64,000 nt of DNA, from positions 62,001-126,000 of the forward strand of contig NCJK01000006.1 of assembly GCA_002282445.1 (NCBI GenBank), written 5' to 3'. This DNA comes from Burkholderiales bacterium 39-55-53 (GTDB lineage Bacteria > Pseudomonadota > Gammaproteobacteria > Burkholderiales > Burkholderiaceae_C). The number at the start of each line of letters is the position of its first letter. Within the stretch, counting starts at the first letter, position 1. The notes below the pieces were generated by a model, which made no database searches, was not told where the DNA came from, and worked only from the letters and a program-made list of their open reading frames with translations. Of this stretch, positions 8,780 to 21,995 are shown in pieces. The position numbers were made by a program, and so were the translations under genes.

Positions 8780-10093
8780 TTAGAGCGTTGTTTTGAAACT
8801 TGCCTTCTTCAACAGCGATTCGTACTGTTGACTCATCATGTAGTTTTGCACTTGGGCCATAAAGTCCATGGTGACAACCACAATAATCAGCAACGAAGTA
8901 CCACCGAAGTAAAAAGGCACGTTGTATTTCAAGATCAAGAACTCAGGTAGCAAACACACAAAGGTGATGTACACGGCGCCCGCAAGCGTGAGTCGAACCA
9001 AAATTTTGTCGATGTATTTGGCAGTGTGGTCGCCGGGACGAATACCGGGCACAAAAGCACCGCTCTTCTTCAGATTATCCGCTGTTTCTCGGCTGTTAAA
9101 GACCAAGGCGGTGTAAAAGAAGCAGAAAAACACAATCGCAGCTGCATACAACATCACGTAGACAGGCTGTCCAGGTGCAAGTGCTGCAGAAATATCTTTG
9201 AGCCAACGCATGCTGTCACCAGAGCTGAACCAGCTCACCACAGTTGCGGGCAAGAGAATGATGGACGAAGCAAAGATGGGAGGAATCACACCTGCCATGT
9301 TCAACTTCAAGGGCAAGTGAGACGATTGACCGCCGTACACCTTGTTACCCACTTGGCGACGCGCATAGTTCACCAAGATTTTGCGTTGGCCGCGCTCAAC
9401 GAACACCACGAAGTACGTGACCAAGGCCACAACAATCACGATGACGATAGCCGCCAAAATGCTCATCGCGCCAGTACGCACCAGTTCAAGCAAGCCACCG
9501 ATAGAACCGGGCAAGCCTGCTGCGATACCAGCAAAAATCAGAATTGAGATACCGTTACCCAAACCACGCTCAGTGATTTGCTCGCCCAACCACATCAAGA
9601 ACATGGTTCCTGCAGTCAAACTGATCATGGCAGTCATACGGAAACCAAAGCCTGGCACATTGACCAAACCAGCAGAAGCTTCCAACGCCAAAGCAATACC
9701 CATGGATTGGAACAAAGCCAAACCCAAAGTACCGTAACGCGTGTACTGCGTGATCTTGCGACGACCTGCTTCGCCTTCTTTCTTGAGTTGCTCCAGAGAA
9801 GGCAACACATATGTCAGAAGCTGCATGATGATCGATGCAGAGATGTAAGGCATGATGCCCAACGCGAACACGGTGAAGCGCGAGAGCGCGCCGCCCGAGA
9901 ACATGTTGAACAAGCTCAAAATACCGCCCTGCTGGCCCTTGAACAATTGTTGCAATTGGTCTGGGTTGATGCCGGGCACAGGAATGTGCGCACCCACGCG
10001 GTATACCACCAAGGCGAGCAACAAGAAGACCAGACGGCGACGGAGGTCGCCATACTTGTCAGTATTGCCAATCGATGGAGAGGTAGTTGCCAC
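8780..10093 (-). CDS. secY: Preprotein translocase subunit SecY
   Basis: Central channel of the Sec translocon in the inner membrane, 437 residues with about ten hydrophobic segments. Recognised by [23 protein letters not shown] at the start (quoted in part), the plug-region [20 protein letters not shown] and [20 protein letters not shown]. It is encoded in the spc operon between rplO and rpmJ. Confidence 0.98.
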   Translation of the reverse strand: MATTSPSIGNTDKYGDLRRRLVFLLLALVVYRVGAHIPVPGINPDQLQQLFKGQQGGILSLFNMFSGGALSRFTVFALGIMPYISASIIMQLLTYVLPSLEQLKKEGEAGRRKITQYTRYGTLGLALFQSMGIALALEASAGLVNVPGFGFRMTAMISLTAGTMFLMWLGEQITERGLGNGISILIFAGIAAGLPGSIGGLLELVRTGAMSILAAIVIVIVVALVTYFVVFVERGQRKILVNYARRQVGNKVYGGQSSHLPLKLNMAGVIPPIFASSIILLPATVVSWFSSGDSMRWLKDISAALAPGQPVYVMLYAAAIVFFCFFYTALVFNSRETADNLKKSGAFVPGIRPGDHTAKYIDKILVRLTLAGAVYITFVCLLPEFLILKYNVPFYFGGTSLLIIVVVTMDFMAQVQNYMMSQQYESLLKKASFKTTL

Positions 10094-10118
10094 GGAGTGC
10101 TTTTCCTGTATCTAACGT

Positions 10119-10550
10119 TTAAGCGACAGAGCCGCCAGCGGCTTCGATCGCAGCTTTAGCGCCGGCAGTTGCGCCGATGCCATTGAGCTTGACAGCTGTT
10201 GTGAGTTCGCCAGTCTTGACAACCTTGACCACGCGAGCGATAGATGCCACGAGGCCAGCGGCCTTCAATGTCAACATATCAACTTCAGCAGCGCCGAGTT
10301 GTTGCAAGTCAGCCAAAGTCACTTCGTCGTTGTACTTCAAAGTGGTGGACTTGAAGCCGCGCTTAGGCAAACGACGTTGCAAAGGCATTTGACCGCCTTC
10401 GAAACCAACCTTGTGGTAGCCGCCTGAACGAGACTTTTGACCTTTGTGACCGCGACCAGCAGTCTTGCCGAGGCCAGAGCCGATACCGCGACCAACGCGA
10501 CGCTTGGCGTGTTTTGCGCCAGGTGCGTGGGTGATGTTATTGAGTTCCAT
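10119..10550 (-). CDS. rplO: 50S ribosomal protein L15
   Basis: L15, 143 residues, beginning [20 protein letters not shown] with the glycine-rich [21 protein letters not shown] chose the ATG at 10550; a TTG two codons upstream is unlikely. It lies between rpmD and secY. Confidence 0.97.
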   Translation of the reverse strand: MELNNITHAPGAKHAKRRVGRGIGSGLGKTAGRGHKGQKSRSGGYHKVGFEGGQMPLQRRLPKRGFKSTTLKYNDEVTLADLQQLGAAEVDMLTLKAAGLVASIARVVKVVKTGELTTAVKLNGIGATAGAKAAIEAAGGSVA

Positions 10551-10560
10551 CTTCAACCTT

Positions 10561-10743
10561 TTACAGCACTTTGACCAGATAGCTGATCTTGTTAATCATG
10601 CCGCGCACTGCAGGCGTGTCTTGCAACTCGCTCACAGAATTCAGTTTGCGCAAGCCCAAGCCACGAACGGTGGCACGGTGCGATTCTTTGGTGCCAATTG
10701 GGCTACGCACCAATTGGATCTTCACAGTTTGAGGGGTAGTCAT
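10561..10743 (-). CDS. rpmD: 50S ribosomal protein L30
   Basis: L30, 60 residues. [20 protein letters not shown] and [19 protein letters not shown] are typical. It sits between rpsE and rplO in the spc operon. Confidence 0.97.
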   Translation of the reverse strand: MTTPQTVKIQLVRSPIGTKESHRATVRGLGLRKLNSVSELQDTPAVRGMINKISYLVKVL

Positions 10744-10757
10744 TGAATGCTCCGAGA

Positions 10758-11276
10758 TTAAGCGAAGATTTCTTCGATGTTTTTGCCACGCTTAGCAGCA
10801 ACTTCTGCTGGCGTAGTTGAATTATTCAAAGCATCCAAGGTTGCACGAACCATGTTGTATGGGTTTGATGTACCGTGGCTTTTTGCCACGATGTCAGTGA
10901 TACCCATCACTTCGAACACAGCGCGCATTGGACCGCCCGCGATGATGCCGGTACCCTTAGGTGCTGGAATCATCATGACGTTTGCAGCACCGTGACGACC
11001 GTGCACCGTGTGATGAATCGTGCCGTTTTTCAAAGTGACTTTAGTCATGTTGCGACGGGCTTCTTCCATCGCTTTTTGAACAGCAGCTGGCACTTCTTTC
11101 GACTTGCCTTTGCCCATGCCCACGCGGCCATCGCCGTCACCCACCACAGTCAAAGCTGCAAAACCGAGAATACGGCCGCCCTTAACCACTTTGGTGACGC
11201 GGTTGACCGCGATCATTTTTTCGCGGAGTCCGTCTTCTGGACCATCACCCTGCGCTTTAGCTTGAAATTTAGCCAT
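10758..11276 (-). CDS. rpsE: 30S ribosomal protein S5
   Basis: S5, 172 residues, with the double-stranded RNA-binding N-terminal domain ([19 protein letters not shown]) and the ribosomal fold containing [19 protein letters not shown]5 takes part in decoding fidelity. Confidence 0.98.
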   Translation of the reverse strand: MAKFQAKAQGDGPEDGLREKMIAVNRVTKVVKGGRILGFAALTVVGDGDGRVGMGKGKSKEVPAAVQKAMEEARRNMTKVTLKNGTIHHTVHGRHGAANVMMIPAPKGTGIIAGGPMRAVFEVMGITDIVAKSHGTSNPYNMVRATLDALNNSTTPAEVAAKRGKNIEEIFA

Positions 11277-11294
11277 GTGTAATTTCCAATCCGA

Positions 11295-11660
11295 TTAGAA
11301 CTGCAAGCCAGCTTCGCGGGCTGCGTCGGCCAAAGCCTTGACGCGACCGTGGTAAGCAAAACCTGAACGGTCAAACGCCACTTTTTCGACGCCAGCTTTT
11401 TTCGCTTTTTCAGCGATCAGCTTGCCAATCACTTGCGCCGCATTGACGTTGCCGCCTTTGCCTGTTGCGCCCAGTTGCTTGCGCACATCGGCTTCGGCTG
11501 AGGATGCTGTCGCCACAACTTTTGTACCGCAAGCGGAAACAACAGTTGCGTAGATGTGCAAGTTGGTGCGGTTCACCATCAAACGTGCAACGCCTTGGTT
11601 GGCGATGCGGATACGTGTTTGACGTGCCCGGCGGAGTCGCTGCTCTTTTTTGGTCAACAT
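11295..11660 (-). CDS. rplR: 50S ribosomal protein L18
   Basis: 5S rRNA-binding protein L18, 121 residues, with [20 protein letters not shown] and the conserved C-terminus [20 protein letters not shown]. Confidence 0.98.
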   Translation of the reverse strand: MLTKKEQRLRRARQTRIRIANQGVARLMVNRTNLHIYATVVSACGTKVVATASSAEADVRKQLGATGKGGNVNAAQVIGKLIAEKAKKAGVEKVAFDRSGFAYHGRVKALADAAREAGLQF

Positions 11661-11671
11661 TTTGCAGCTCC

Positions 11672-12205
11672 TTATTTCTTCTTGGTCTCTTTGATCGTGA
11701 TCTTCTCATCCGAATAACGGATGCCCTTGCCTTTATAAGGCTCAGGAGGACGAACAGCACGAATCTCAGCAGCCACTTGACCGACGCGTTGACGGTCAGC
11801 ACCTTTGATCAGGATTTCAGTTGGGGCTGGCGTCTCAACCTTGATGCCTTCAGGCATATCGATATTGACTGGGTGAGAGTAGCCCACTGCCAAGTTCAAT
11901 TTAGAACCTTGCGCAGCAGCTTTGTAACCCACACCAACCAAAGTCAGCTTTTTCTCGAAGCCTTTGGTCACACCGGTCACCATGTTGTTGACCAATTGAC
12001 GCAAAGTACCGCTCATCGCGTTGGCTTCACGGGACTCATTAGCTGGGGCGAAAGTCACTTGACCAGCTTCGTTGACAACCTTCACCAATGCGTTAGCGGC
12101 AATCGACAGCGTACCGCCGGTACCCTTGACACTGATTTGGGTGTTATTGATAGACACGTCCACACCTTGGGGGACGGTCACAGGCATTTTTCCTACTCGG
12201 GACAT
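11672..12205 (-). CDS. rplF: 50S ribosomal protein L6
   Basis: L6, 177 residues, two-domain fold. It starts [19 protein letters not shown] and ends with [17 protein letters not shown]. It is located between rpsH and rplR. Confidence 0.98.
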   Translation of the reverse strand: MSRVGKMPVTVPQGVDVSINNTQISVKGTGGTLSIAANALVKVVNEAGQVTFAPANESREANAMSGTLRQLVNNMVTGVTKGFEKKLTLVGVGYKAAAQGSKLNLAVGYSHPVNIDMPEGIKVETPAPTEILIKGADRQRVGQVAAEIRAVRPPEPYKGKGIRYSDEKITIKETKKK

Positions 12206-12229
12206 TTCAGTCTTTCCTTTAGGCTGCGG

Positions 12230-12625
12230 TTAAGCGACGTAGCACAACACTTCACCACCGACACCGGTAGCGCGTGCTTTGCGGTCAGTCATCACACCTT
12301 GAGGTGTTGTGACAATTGCCACACCCATGCCGTTCATGACTTGGGGGATAGCGCCGCAGCCTTTGTAAACGCGCAGGCCAGGACGGCTCACACGTTCAAT
12401 GCGTTCGATCACTGGACGACCTGCGTAGTACTTGAGAGTAATCTCAAGCTCAGTCTTGCCAGCGTCTTTTTTAATTTGAAAACCGTCGATGTAGCCTTCG
12501 TCTTTCAGCACTTGCGCAATGGCGATCTTCACTTTGGAAGAAGGCACCATCACAGTGGGCTTAGCCACCATTTGCGCGTTGCGGATGCGAGTCAGCAAGT
12601 CGGCGATTGGATCACTCATGCTCAT
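12230..12625 (-). CDS. rpsH: 30S ribosomal protein S8
   Basis: S8, 131 residues, beginning [18 protein letters not shown], with the C-terminal rRNA-binding [21 protein letters not shown]8 is the usual autogenous repressor of spc operons through a site near rplE; I did not identify that site here. Confidence 0.98.
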   Translation of the reverse strand: MSMSDPIADLLTRIRNAQMVAKPTVMVPSSKVKIAIAQVLKDEGYIDGFQIKKDAGKTELEITLKYYAGRPVIERIERVSRPGLRVYKGCGAIPQVMNGMGVAIVTTPQGVMTDRKARATGVGGEVLCYVA

Positions 12626-12643
12626 ATTGAATCTCCCTGCCTA

Positions 12644-12949
12644 TTACCAGCTGGCTTTGGTGATGCCGGGAATGTTGCCTTGGAAGGCTAATTCACGAAT
12701 CTTGGCGCGGCCAAGGCCGAATTGGCGGAACGTGCCACGTGGACGACCGGTGATTGCGCAACGGTTACGTTGACGTGTTGGGTTCGCGTTGCGAGGCAAC
12801 TTTTGCAGACCCAAACGGGCAGCTGCGCGCTCTTCATCGCTACGCTTGAAGTCGTTGGCAATAGCCTTCAACTCTGCGTGCTTAGCAGCGTACTTTGCAA
12901 CCAAACGGTCACGCTTGAGCTCGCGCTCGATCAATGCTTGTTTAGCCAC
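12644..12949 (-). CDS. rpsN: 30S ribosomal protein S14, long zinc-free form
   Basis: S14, 101 residues, the longer form without a CxxC zinc ribbon, ending [20 protein letters not shown] and ASW. The start codon is GTG at 12949. It overlaps the rplE stop by 8 bases, which indicates translational coupling. Confidence 0.96.
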   Translation of the reverse strand: MAKQALIERELKRDRLVAKYAAKHAELKAIANDFKRSDEERAAARLGLQKLPRNANPTRQRNRCAITGRPRGTFRQFGLGRAKIRELAFQGNIPGITKASW

Positions 12950-13496
12950 GTGCCACCTCTGTCTTGAATGGGAAACGGAAACCAGCGAGAAGCGCCTTGC
13001 ACTCTTCGTCAGTCTTAGCCGTCGTGGTGATGCTGATGTTCAAACCGCGCAAAGCATCAACTTTGTCGTATTCGATCTCAGGGAAAATGATTTGCTCTTT
13101 AACGCCGATGTTGTAGTTGCCGCGACCATCAAAGGCACGAGCAGAAATACCACGGAAGTCACGAACGCGAGGCAAAGCCACGGTCACGAAACGGTCCAGG
13201 AATTCATACATCTGAACGCCACGCAAAGTCACCATGCAACCGATTGGCTGGCCTTCACGGATTTTGAAACCCGCGATAGCTTTCTTAGCCTTGGTCACCA
13301 CTGGCTTTTGGCCGGCGATTTTGGTCAGGTCGCTCACAGCGTTGTCCATGACTTTCTTGTCAGCCACAGCTTCGCTCACACCCATGTTCAACGTGATTTT
13401 GGTCAAACGTGGAACTTGCATGGGCGATGTGTAACCGAACTTAGCAGTCAATTCGGCCGCAACTTTTTCGCGGTAGTGTTGTTGGAGTCGTGCCAT
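12942..13496 (-). CDS. rplE: 50S ribosomal protein L5
   Basis: 5S rRNA-binding protein L5, 184 residues, with [20 protein letters not shown] and [20 protein letters not shown]. The stop codon overlaps the rpsN start. Confidence 0.98.
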   Translation of the reverse strand: MARLQQHYREKVAAELTAKFGYTSPMQVPRLTKITLNMGVSEAVADKKVMDNAVSDLTKIAGQKPVVTKAKKAIAGFKIREGQPIGCMVTLRGVQMYEFLDRFVTVALPRVRDFRGISARAFDGRGNYNIGVKEQIIFPEIEYDKVDALRGLNISITTTAKTDEECKALLAGFRFPFKTEVARG

Positions 13497-13498
13497 AT

Positions 13499-13819
13499 TT
13501 ATGCCGCCTTGATTTCTTCGCCGCTGGACTTGTAGACGCGCACTTTGCTGCCGTCTGCCAGGACTTTGATGCCAACACGATCAGCCTTACCAGTAGCAGC
13601 ATTGAAAATGGCCACGTTGGACTGATGGATGGGCATTGTTTTATCAACGATGCCACCTTGTGTGCCAGCCATTGGGTTTGGCTTGGTGTGTTTTTTCACC
13701 AAGTTAATGCCATCGACCACCAAGTGGCTGTCATCTTTACGCAGCGACACAACGCCACGTTTACCTTTGTCGCGTCCAGTAAGGACGATGACTTGGTCGC
13801 CTTTGCGAATCTTGTTCAT
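13499..13819 (-). CDS. rplX: 50S ribosomal protein L24
   Basis: Assembly-initiating protein L24, 106 residues, with the KOW motif near the start ([19 protein letters not shown]). It begins 10 bases after rplN and ends 2 bases before rplE. Confidence 0.98.
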   Translation of the reverse strand: MNKIRKGDQVIVLTGRDKGKRGVVSLRKDDSHLVVDGINLVKKHTKPNPMAGTQGGIVDKTMPIHQSNVAIFNAATGKADRVGIKVLADGSKVRVYKSSGEEIKAA

Positions 13820-13829
13820 TGTTTAGTCC

Positions 13830-14198
13830 TTACAGAACTTCAGGAGCCAATGACACGATCTTCATGAACTTCTCAGTGCGCAACTCGCGCGTCACTGGGC
13901 CGAAGATACGGGTGCCGATAGGCTCCAACTTTGCATTCAGCAACACTGCTGCGTTGCCATCGAATTTGACGAGCGAACCGTCGCCACGGCGGATGCCTTT
14001 GGCAGTACGGACCACAACAGCGCTATACACCTCGCCTTTTTTGACGCGGCCACGCGGAGCGGCTTCTTTAATGCTCACCTTGATGATGTCGCCCACGCTT
14101 GCATAGCGACGCTTAGAACCGCCGAGCACCTTAATGCACAAAACGGACTTCGCACCGGTGTTGTCAGCGACATCTAACCGTGTTTCAGTTTGGATCAT
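13830..14198 (-). CDS. rplN: 50S ribosomal protein L14
   Basis: L14, 122 residues, starting [20 protein letters not shown] chose the ATG at 14198 because the 11 extra residues of the longest reading are not part of the family. In most bacteria rplN directly follows rpsQ. Here it heads an operon with its own promoter, while rpsQ lies 47 kb away at the other end of the window. Confidence 0.97.
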   Translation of the reverse strand: MIQTETRLDVADNTGAKSVLCIKVLGGSKRRYASVGDIIKVSIKEAAPRGRVKKGEVYSAVVVRTAKGIRRGDGSLVKFDGNAAVLLNAKLEPIGTRIFGPVTRELRTEKFMKIVSLAPEVL

Positions 14199-14356
14199 TT
14201 CAATATTCCCAACTTGCATCAGTTTTTGCACAACTCGCCTTTACAGGCTAGCCACACGTAGAACCGATCAGTCTTGGGCCCGTCATCCACATCGCGAACC
14301 ACTCGCAACGCTTCAACTTGGGGCAGATAAACCCCGCTTTTTTAGCGGAGCCGCAG

Positions 14357-14386
14357 ATTATGCCATAACTTTTTAGCCCGCGTCAA
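14357..14386 (-). promoter_or_regulatory. Sigma-70 promoter of the rplN (spc-alpha) operon
   Basis: On the minus strand TTGACG (14386-14381) and CATAAT (14362-14357) are separated by 18 bases, a strong vegetative promoter. The leader to rplN would be about 150 bases. It includes a small stem CCGCT/AGCGG at 14334-14348 directly after the start point. Confidence 0.8.
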
Positions 14387-14428
14387 ACTATTTTTACGAT
14401 TCTTTTTGGTTTCGCAGACAATTCCTGC

Positions 14429-15259
14429 ATGACTACACCCTCCAACACCCCTCAAACCCTTGCATTCATTGGCGGCGGCAACATGGCCAGCGCCATCATT
14501 GGCGGCCTTATTCAACAAGGCACGCCTGCTAATCACATCTTGGTGGTGGAACCTTTTGAAGAAGCTCGCCAGCGTCTGCAAGCCCAATTTGGCGTGCGCG
14601 TTTTAGCTGCAGCCGATGCCACTTTGGCCGAAGCAGGCTTGGTGATTTGGGCTGTGAAGCCACAAACCTTCAAAGAAGCCGCCCAACAAACACGTGATTT
14701 CTGCGCCAACGCCCTGCATCTGAGCGTGGCTGCTGGCATTCGCAGCGACAGCATTGCCAACTGGCTTGGCACTGAGCGCGTCGTACGCGCCATGCCCAAC
14801 ACACCAGCCTTGGTGGGTCTTGGCCAGACGGGTCTGTTTGCACGTGCGGCCGTCACCGCAACAGATAAGACTTGGATTGAGCAAGTGGTCGCCACCACCG
14901 GCGCATTACTTTGGGTCAAAGACGAGCCCTTGCTGGATGCAGTCACCGCCATCTCAGGCTCTGGCCCTGCTTATGTGTTCTTTTTCATCGAAGCCATGGT
15001 GGAAGCCGGCGTGAAGATGGGCCTGACCGCGGAGCAAGCCACACAGCTGGCCATCGGTACGTTTGAAGGCGCATCACAACTGGCCAAGACAGCCAACGAA
15101 CCACCTTCCGTGCTGCGCGAGCGCGTCACATCCAAAGGCGGCACGACTTATGCAGCGCTCACCTCCATGCAAAACGCCCATGTCAGCGAGCTATTTCAAG
15201 CAGCGCTCAAAGCCGCAGAACTGCGCGCACACGAGCTCGGCGACGAGTTTGGGGCTTAA
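14429..15259 (+). CDS. proC: Pyrroline-5-carboxylate reductase
   Basis: Last enzyme of proline biosynthesis: reduces pyrroline-5-carboxylate to proline with NAD(P)H in the cytoplasm. 276 residues. The Rossmann motif FIGGGNMASAIIGG is at residues 13-26, and the C-terminal family signature is GSGPAYVFFFIEAMVEAGVK, followed by VTSKGGTTYAAL. It is divergent from the rplN operon, with 230 bases between the start codons. Confidence 0.97.
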   Translation: MTTPSNTPQTLAFIGGGNMASAIIGGLIQQGTPANHILVVEPFEEARQRLQAQFGVRVLAAADATLAEAGLVIWAVKPQTFKEAAQQTRDFCANALHLSVAAGIRSDSIANWLGTERVVRAMPNTPALVGLGQTGLFARAAVTATDKTWIEQVVATTGALLWVKDEPLLDAVTAISGSGPAYVFFFIEAMVEAGVKMGLTAEQATQLAIGTFEGASQLAKTANEPPSVLRERVTSKGGTTYAALTSMQNAHVSELFQAALKAAELRAHELGDEFGA

Positions 15260-15313
15260 TCCCCTACAAGAAATGAGATAATGACAGGGTTGATTTTTTA
15301 AACTTCCGTATTC

Positions 15314-15544
15314 ATGAACAAACTTCTTTTTTCTCTTTTGTCAGTAGCAGCATTGGCTTTGCCTTTATCTTCGCAAGCGCAAGCGCCAGCCATGCCAACT
15401 GCACCAGTGGCTCAACCTGACCAAGCTGCACCTAGCAATACCAATGTCGCGCCAGAGGCTCCTGCTAAAGCAGACAAGAAAGCAAAAAAAGCCAAGAAAA
15501 AGAAGTTGAAAAAGAAGAAATCTAAAAAAGCAAAGGCTCACTAA
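15314..15544 (+). CDS. Small exported lysine-rich protein, unknown function
   Basis: A 76-residue protein with a clear Sec signal peptide (MNKLLFSLLSVAALALPLSS, probable cleavage after AQA). A proline/alanine linker follows, then a tail of about 25 residues made mostly of lysine with some alanine, ending KKSKKAKAH. The mature product would be a strongly cationic, disordered periplasmic or secreted peptide. I do not recognise a family. Similar short PA/KK proteins occur in Burkholderiales as hypothetical proteins. It stands alone behind proC and ahead of a strong terminator. Confidence 0.7.
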   Translation: MNKLLFSLLSVAALALPLSSQAQAPAMPTAPVAQPDQAAPSNTNVAPEAPAKADKKAKKAKKKKLKKKKSKKAKAH

Positions 15545-15568
15545 GCCAACCGCTTTCACACCAAACAA

Positions 15569-15604
15569 AAAGCGCTTGCGGCAAATGCCCAAGCGCTTTT
15601 TTGC
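15569..15604. terminator. Bidirectional terminator between the lysine-rich gene and ubiA
   Basis: AAAAGCGCTTG and CAAGCGCTTTT form a perfect stem around CGGCAAATGCC, which can itself pair GGCA/TGCC. T-runs lie on both sides, so it can stop transcription from either strand. Confidence 0.85.
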
Positions 15605-15620
15605 TTTTCTCGTCGTAGGT

Positions 15621-16523
15621 TTATCGCATCCCGTAACCAAGGACCAAACCGGCAAATACAGTGGCTCCCAGCCAATGGTTCAAACGGAATGCACGAAAGC
15701 ACCCCTCACGCGAGCGATCCAAGATCAGCAAGAAGTGCCACAGAGCTTGCAGGCCCGCCATGATCAAGGCAAACGTCCAAGCGCCGCCCAACTTCTCTGA
15801 CACAAGCAAACCATACCAACCACACAGATACACCGCATAAAACGCCATGATGGCCGATATGTCGTGACGCCCTAAGGTGATGGCCGAGGTCTTCATGCCA
15901 ATTCGAATGTCATCATCACGATCGACCATCGCGTACTCGGTGTCATAAGCCAACACCCAAAACAAATTGAACAACATCAAACCCCACGCCTGCATGGGCA
16001 CGGCCTCGCTCAAGGTTTGCAGGTTGATGTCTTGCCACGCCAAGTTGGCACTGCCCACCGCCACAAACGCCAAGGGAATGCCAAAGCTAAACGCCACGCC
16101 CAACACCGCTTGCGGCATCGACACATAGCGTTTGGCGTAGGGGTAAATCAAGGTCACCGCCAAGCCTGCAAACGACCACACGATGACAGCAGGGTTGGTG
16201 GTCAGCACCAAGCCAAACGCCGCCAGCGCCAGCACAGCGCCCACCAACAAGGCTTCACGTACCGACACTGCACCACGCGTGACGGGACGGTCTGCCGTGC
16301 GTTTGACATGACGGTCAAACTCTCGGTCTGCCACATCGTTGATGCAACACCCCGCACTGCGCATCAGGATCGTGCCCAACACAAACACCGCCACCAAATG
16401 CCAACCCGGCCAGCCATCCGCCGCCACCCACAACGCAGAGAGCGAAGGCCACAGCAGCAGCAGCCAGCCTGCTGGGCGGTTCCAACGAATCAAATCTAAA
16501 TAGAGGTTCAAGCGTTCACGCAT
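15621..16523 (-). CDS. ubiA: 4-hydroxybenzoate octaprenyltransferase
   Basis: Inner-membrane prenyltransferase of ubiquinone synthesis that attaches the polyprenyl chain to 4-hydroxybenzoate. 300 residues from the ATG at 16523 ([20 protein letters not shown]); longer upstream readings are not family-like. The two Asp-rich motifs are [19 protein letters not shown] and [20 protein letters not shown]. There are multiple membrane segments. It lies 11 bases downstream of oxyR and is probably the last gene of a recG-oxyR-ubiA transcript. Confidence 0.95.
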   Translation of the reverse strand: MRERLNLYLDLIRWNRPAGWLLLLWPSLSALWVAADGWPGWHLVAVFVLGTILMRSAGCCINDVADREFDRHVKRTADRPVTRGAVSVREALLVGAVLALAAFGLVLTTNPAVIVWSFAGLAVTLIYPYAKRYVSMPQAVLGVAFSFGIPLAFVAVGSANLAWQDINLQTLSEAVPMQAWGLMLFNLFWVLAYDTEYAMVDRDDDIRIGMKTSAITLGRHDISAIMAFYAVYLCGWYGLLVSEKLGGAWTFALIMAGLQALWHFLLILDRSREGCFRAFRLNHWLGATVFAGLVLGYGMR

Positions 16524-16534
16524 GCACACACCCA

Positions 16535-17500
16535 TCAAGACAAACGCGTCACGCCTGGCAACTCGCAGGCATACACGGCATTGCGCAAAGCCGCAATCGC
16601 CTCGTAGCGCGTGAAGCTGCGACGCCACGCCAACACCACACGGCGCGTGGGCGGCAAGCCGCCCTTGTCGTCGGTGATGGGTAAGTAACGCACATAGGTC
16701 TCTTCACTCTTCTTGCGCTTGGCTTGTGTATCCAAAGCCTCTTTTGGCACGCTCAATCGAGGAACCAATGTCACACCCATGCCAGCCGCCACCATGTGTT
16801 TGATGGTCTCGAGCGATGAACCTTCAAAGCTCTTTTGAATGCCCTCGGCATTGCTAGAGAAGCGCGCAAACTCAGGGCACACCTCCAACACGTGATCGCG
16901 AAAGCAATGGCCATTGCCCAACAGCAGCATGGTTTCGTTTTTCAACTCTTCCGCACTCACTTGCTTCAAGGTGGCCAAGGCATGGTTGCTCGGCACAGCG
17001 GCCATGAAAGGCTCGTCGTACAAGGGTGCAGTGGCCAAGCCCGTGTCTGGGAAAGGCTCTGCCAAGATGGCGCAATCAATCTCGCCCGTGCGCAACATCT
17101 CCATCAACTTGACGGTGAAATTTTCTTGCAGCATCAGCGGCATTTGCGGCGTTTTGGAAATGGCTTGTCGCACCAAGCTTGGCAACAAATACGGGCCAAT
17201 GGTGTAGATCACACCCAACTTCAAAGGGCCAGCCAACGGGTCTTTGCCGCGCTTGGCAATCTCTTTGATGTTGGCCGCTTGCTCCAGCACGCTTTGCGCT
17301 TGGCGGATGATCTCTTCGCCCAATGGCGTCACAGCCACCTCGTTGGCGCTGCGCTCAAACAGCTTCACATCCAACTCTTCTTCGAGTTTTTTAATCGCCA
17401 CAGACAACGTGGGTTGCGACACAAAGCAAGCTTCAGCGGCGCGGCCAAAATGCTTTTCACGGGCCACGGCTACGATGTATTTGAGTTCGGTCAGCGTCAT
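16535..17500 (-). CDS. oxyR: Hydrogen peroxide sensor OxyR
   Basis: LysR-type transcription factor that is switched by peroxide through an intramolecular disulfide. 321 residues. The N-terminal winged helix is [20 protein letters not shown] onward. The redox cysteines fall at residues 199 and 208 ([14 protein letters not shown]), the same numbers as in E. coli OxyR. It starts 4 bases after recG, an arrangement seen in other proteobacteria. No OxyR binding site was identified. Confidence 0.96.
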   Translation of the reverse strand: MTLTELKYIVAVAREKHFGRAAEACFVSQPTLSVAIKKLEEELDVKLFERSANEVAVTPLGEEIIRQAQSVLEQAANIKEIAKRGKDPLAGPLKLGVIYTIGPYLLPSLVRQAISKTPQMPLMLQENFTVKLMEMLRTGEIDCAILAEPFPDTGLATAPLYDEPFMAAVPSNHALATLKQVSAEELKNETMLLLGNGHCFRDHVLEVCPEFARFSSNAEGIQKSFEGSSLETIKHMVAAGMGVTLVPRLSVPKEALDTQAKRKKSEETYVRYLPITDDKGGLPPTRRVVLAWRRSFTRYEAIAALRNAVYACELPGVTRLS

Positions 17501-17504
17501 AGAT

Positions 17505-19655
17505 TTAAGCCTTCAAGAAATCCGATTTTCCACCCAACCAGCGGCTCACGTGCCGATCGGCCAATTCTGGGTATTTGTCCAACATCAGCGGTGCTAATTC
17601 TCTGGCCCATTGCAGCAACTCACCGTCTTCGGCCAAGTCTGCAAATCGCAGCAAGGCAGCACCCGATTGCCGCGCGCCCAAAAACTCACCCGGGCCACGA
17701 ATTTCTAAGTCTCGCCGCGCAATCTCAAACCCATCTGAGGTTTCTACCATCGCACGCAGTCGCTCACGCGCCGTCTCGCTCACTCGCCCACTCTCGCCTG
17801 TGGCGTACATCAGCACACAGGCTGATGCAGCTGCGCCGCGCCCCACACGCCCACGCAACTGGTGCAACTGACTCAAGCCAAATCGTTCAGCATGTTCAAT
17901 CACCATCAACGAAGCGTTAGGCACATCCACACCCACTTCAATCACGGTGGTGCTGACCAGCACGCCCATTGCGCCGCTTTCAAACTGCGCCATCACCGCC
18001 TTTTTGTCGGCGGGTGGCATGCGTGAATGCAGCAGCCCCACTAGCACAGGCTTTGTGCCTGGGTAGTTGAGCGCGTCCATCAAGAGGGCATGTGTTTCGG
18101 TGGCGTTGGTTAAATCGAGCGCTTCGCTTTCTTCAATCAGCGGGCACACCCAATACACCTGACGGCCTTCGTCCAGCTGGTGGCGAATGCGCTCGATCAG
18201 CTCATCACGTCGCGACTCTGACACCAGCTTGGTCACCACTGGCGTACGTCCCGGCGGCAGCTCATCCAGCGTAGACACATCAAGGTCGGCGTAATAGCTC
18301 ATGGCCAAGGTGCGCGGAATGGGTGTGGCGCTCATCATCAGCATGTGTGGCTCTTGCTGTGGCATGCCATCGTGCGTGAGCATCTTCTCGCGCAGGGCCA
18401 AACGTTGCGCCACGCCGAAGCGGTGCTGTTCGTCGATGATGGCCAAGGCCAAGTTTTTGAACTGCACCTGCTCTTGAATCACCGCATGCGTACCCACCAC
18501 CAAAGCAGCTTCGCCACTGGCGATGAGCCCCAACATTTCCGCACGCTCTTTTTTCTTTTGGCTACCCGTGAGCCACGCCACGCGCTTGCCCAGCGGTGTG
18601 AGCAACGGCTCTAGCCAACCAATGAGCTTGCGGAAATGTTGCTCAGCCAAAATTTCTGTGGGGGCCATCAGCGCACATTGCCAGCCGCCATCCATCGCCA
18701 CCGCTGCGGCCAATGCCGCCACCACGGTTTTGCCTGAGCCCACATCGCCTTGCAGCAAGCGGTGCATGGGTACTTGGCGCATCAAGTCTTGTGCAATTTC
18801 TTCACCCACGCGGCGTTGCGCGCCGGTCAAACCAAACGGCAACACACCCAGCAACTGTTCGTGCAACCCACCTTTGGTCAGTACCAAAGCCGGCGCACGC
18901 AGTTCATCACGCGCACGTTTGGACTGCAGCTGCGACAGCTGCTGCGCCAGTAACTCTTCGGCCTTCAGGCGCTGCCAAGCAGGGTGCGTGCGGTCTTCCA
19001 ACTGCGCCAGCGACACATCGGGCGTGGGGTGGTGCAAAAAGTGCAGCGACTGCTCAAGGCTCCAAGCCTTCGCGCCAGCACTCATGGCCGAGCGCGGCAT
19101 GTACTCAGGTGGAATCGTCTCGACAAATGCACCATGCCGCGCCGCATGCACCAGCCCGCTGTGCACCGCCTTGCGTAAATACACCTGCGGCAACCCCGCC
19201 GAGGTGGGGTACACCGGTGTGAGTGCATTGGGCAGCTCGCCACCCGCCATGTGAAAGCTGGGGTGCATCATGGCGCGCCCCATAAAACCACCCTTCACCT
19301 CGCCACGCAAACGCAGGCGATTGCCCACTGCTAGTGCTTTTTGTTGGGATGGGTAAAAGCTGAAAAAGCGCAGCGTGCACGTGTCTGAGCCATCGTCCAC
19401 CACCACCAGCAATTGGCGGCGTGGTTTGTAGGCAATGTCACACGACACCACCGTGGCTTCGATTTGCGCCATGTCACCCTCGCGCGTGTCGGCCAGCCGC
19501 ACAATGCGCGTTTCGTCTTCGTAGCGAAGCGGCAGGTGCAGGGCCAAATCAATGTCGCGGTCCAGCCCAAGCTTGCGCAACGCTTTTTGCGGCGCAGAGA
19601 GGGGTTTGTTGTCCGTTTTGGCTTCAGGCTTCACGGATGGCTTGGCGCGAGTCAT
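17505..19655 (-). CDS. recG: ATP-dependent DNA helicase RecG
   Basis: Branch-migrating helicase that reverses stalled forks and processes Holliday junctions. 716 residues. The N-terminal wedge/OB domain is followed by helicase motifs: Walker [19 protein letters not shown], the Walker B variant [28 protein letters not shown] and the motif VI region QLRGRVGRG. The TRG-type C-terminus is present. First gene of the recG-oxyR-ubiA run, divergent from queA. Confidence 0.97.
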   Translation of the reverse strand: MTRAKPSVKPEAKTDNKPLSAPQKALRKLGLDRDIDLALHLPLRYEDETRIVRLADTREGDMAQIEATVVSCDIAYKPRRQLLVVVDDGSDTCTLRFFSFYPSQQKALAVGNRLRLRGEVKGGFMGRAMMHPSFHMAGGELPNALTPVYPTSAGLPQVYLRKAVHSGLVHAARHGAFVETIPPEYMPRSAMSAGAKAWSLEQSLHFLHHPTPDVSLAQLEDRTHPAWQRLKAEELLAQQLSQLQSKRARDELRAPALVLTKGGLHEQLLGVLPFGLTGAQRRVGEEIAQDLMRQVPMHRLLQGDVGSGKTVVAALAAAVAMDGGWQCALMAPTEILAEQHFRKLIGWLEPLLTPLGKRVAWLTGSQKKKERAEMLGLIASGEAALVVGTHAVIQEQVQFKNLALAIIDEQHRFGVAQRLALREKMLTHDGMPQQEPHMLMMSATPIPRTLAMSYYADLDVSTLDELPPGRTPVVTKLVSESRRDELIERIRHQLDEGRQVYWVCPLIEESEALDLTNATETHALLMDALNYPGTKPVLVGLLHSRMPPADKKAVMAQFESGAMGVLVSTTVIEVGVDVPNASLMVIEHAERFGLSQLHQLRGRVGRGAAASACVLMYATGESGRVSETARERLRAMVETSDGFEIARRDLEIRGPGEFLGARQSGAALLRFADLAEDGELLQWARELAPLMLDKYPELADRHVSRWLGGKSDFLKA

Positions 19656-19722
19656 GGGACAATTGTGCCTCTGTCATTTGATCCCCTTCAACTTGGAACG
19701 GGCCCGTCCGGCCCTCAAGCAC

Positions 19723-21970
<2,248 letters not shown>

Positions 21971-21995
21971 ACCACGCCGCAAGGCGGCAACGCCA

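Noticed and set aside
11465..12691. Long plus-strand open frame (about 400 codons) opposite rplR, rplF and rpsH
   Set aside because: It is antisense to three certain ribosomal protein genes, has a His/Thr-rich composition caused by their codon bias, and matches no known family.
16835..17920. Plus-strand open frame of about 360 codons opposite oxyR and the recG 3' end
   Set aside because: Antisense shadow of well-recognised genes; no domain motifs and unnatural composition.
19656..19722. A preQ1 riboswitch upstream of queA
   Set aside because: The 67-base spacer shows no preQ1-like pseudoknot elements that I can recognise, and the gene start is close to divergent recG.
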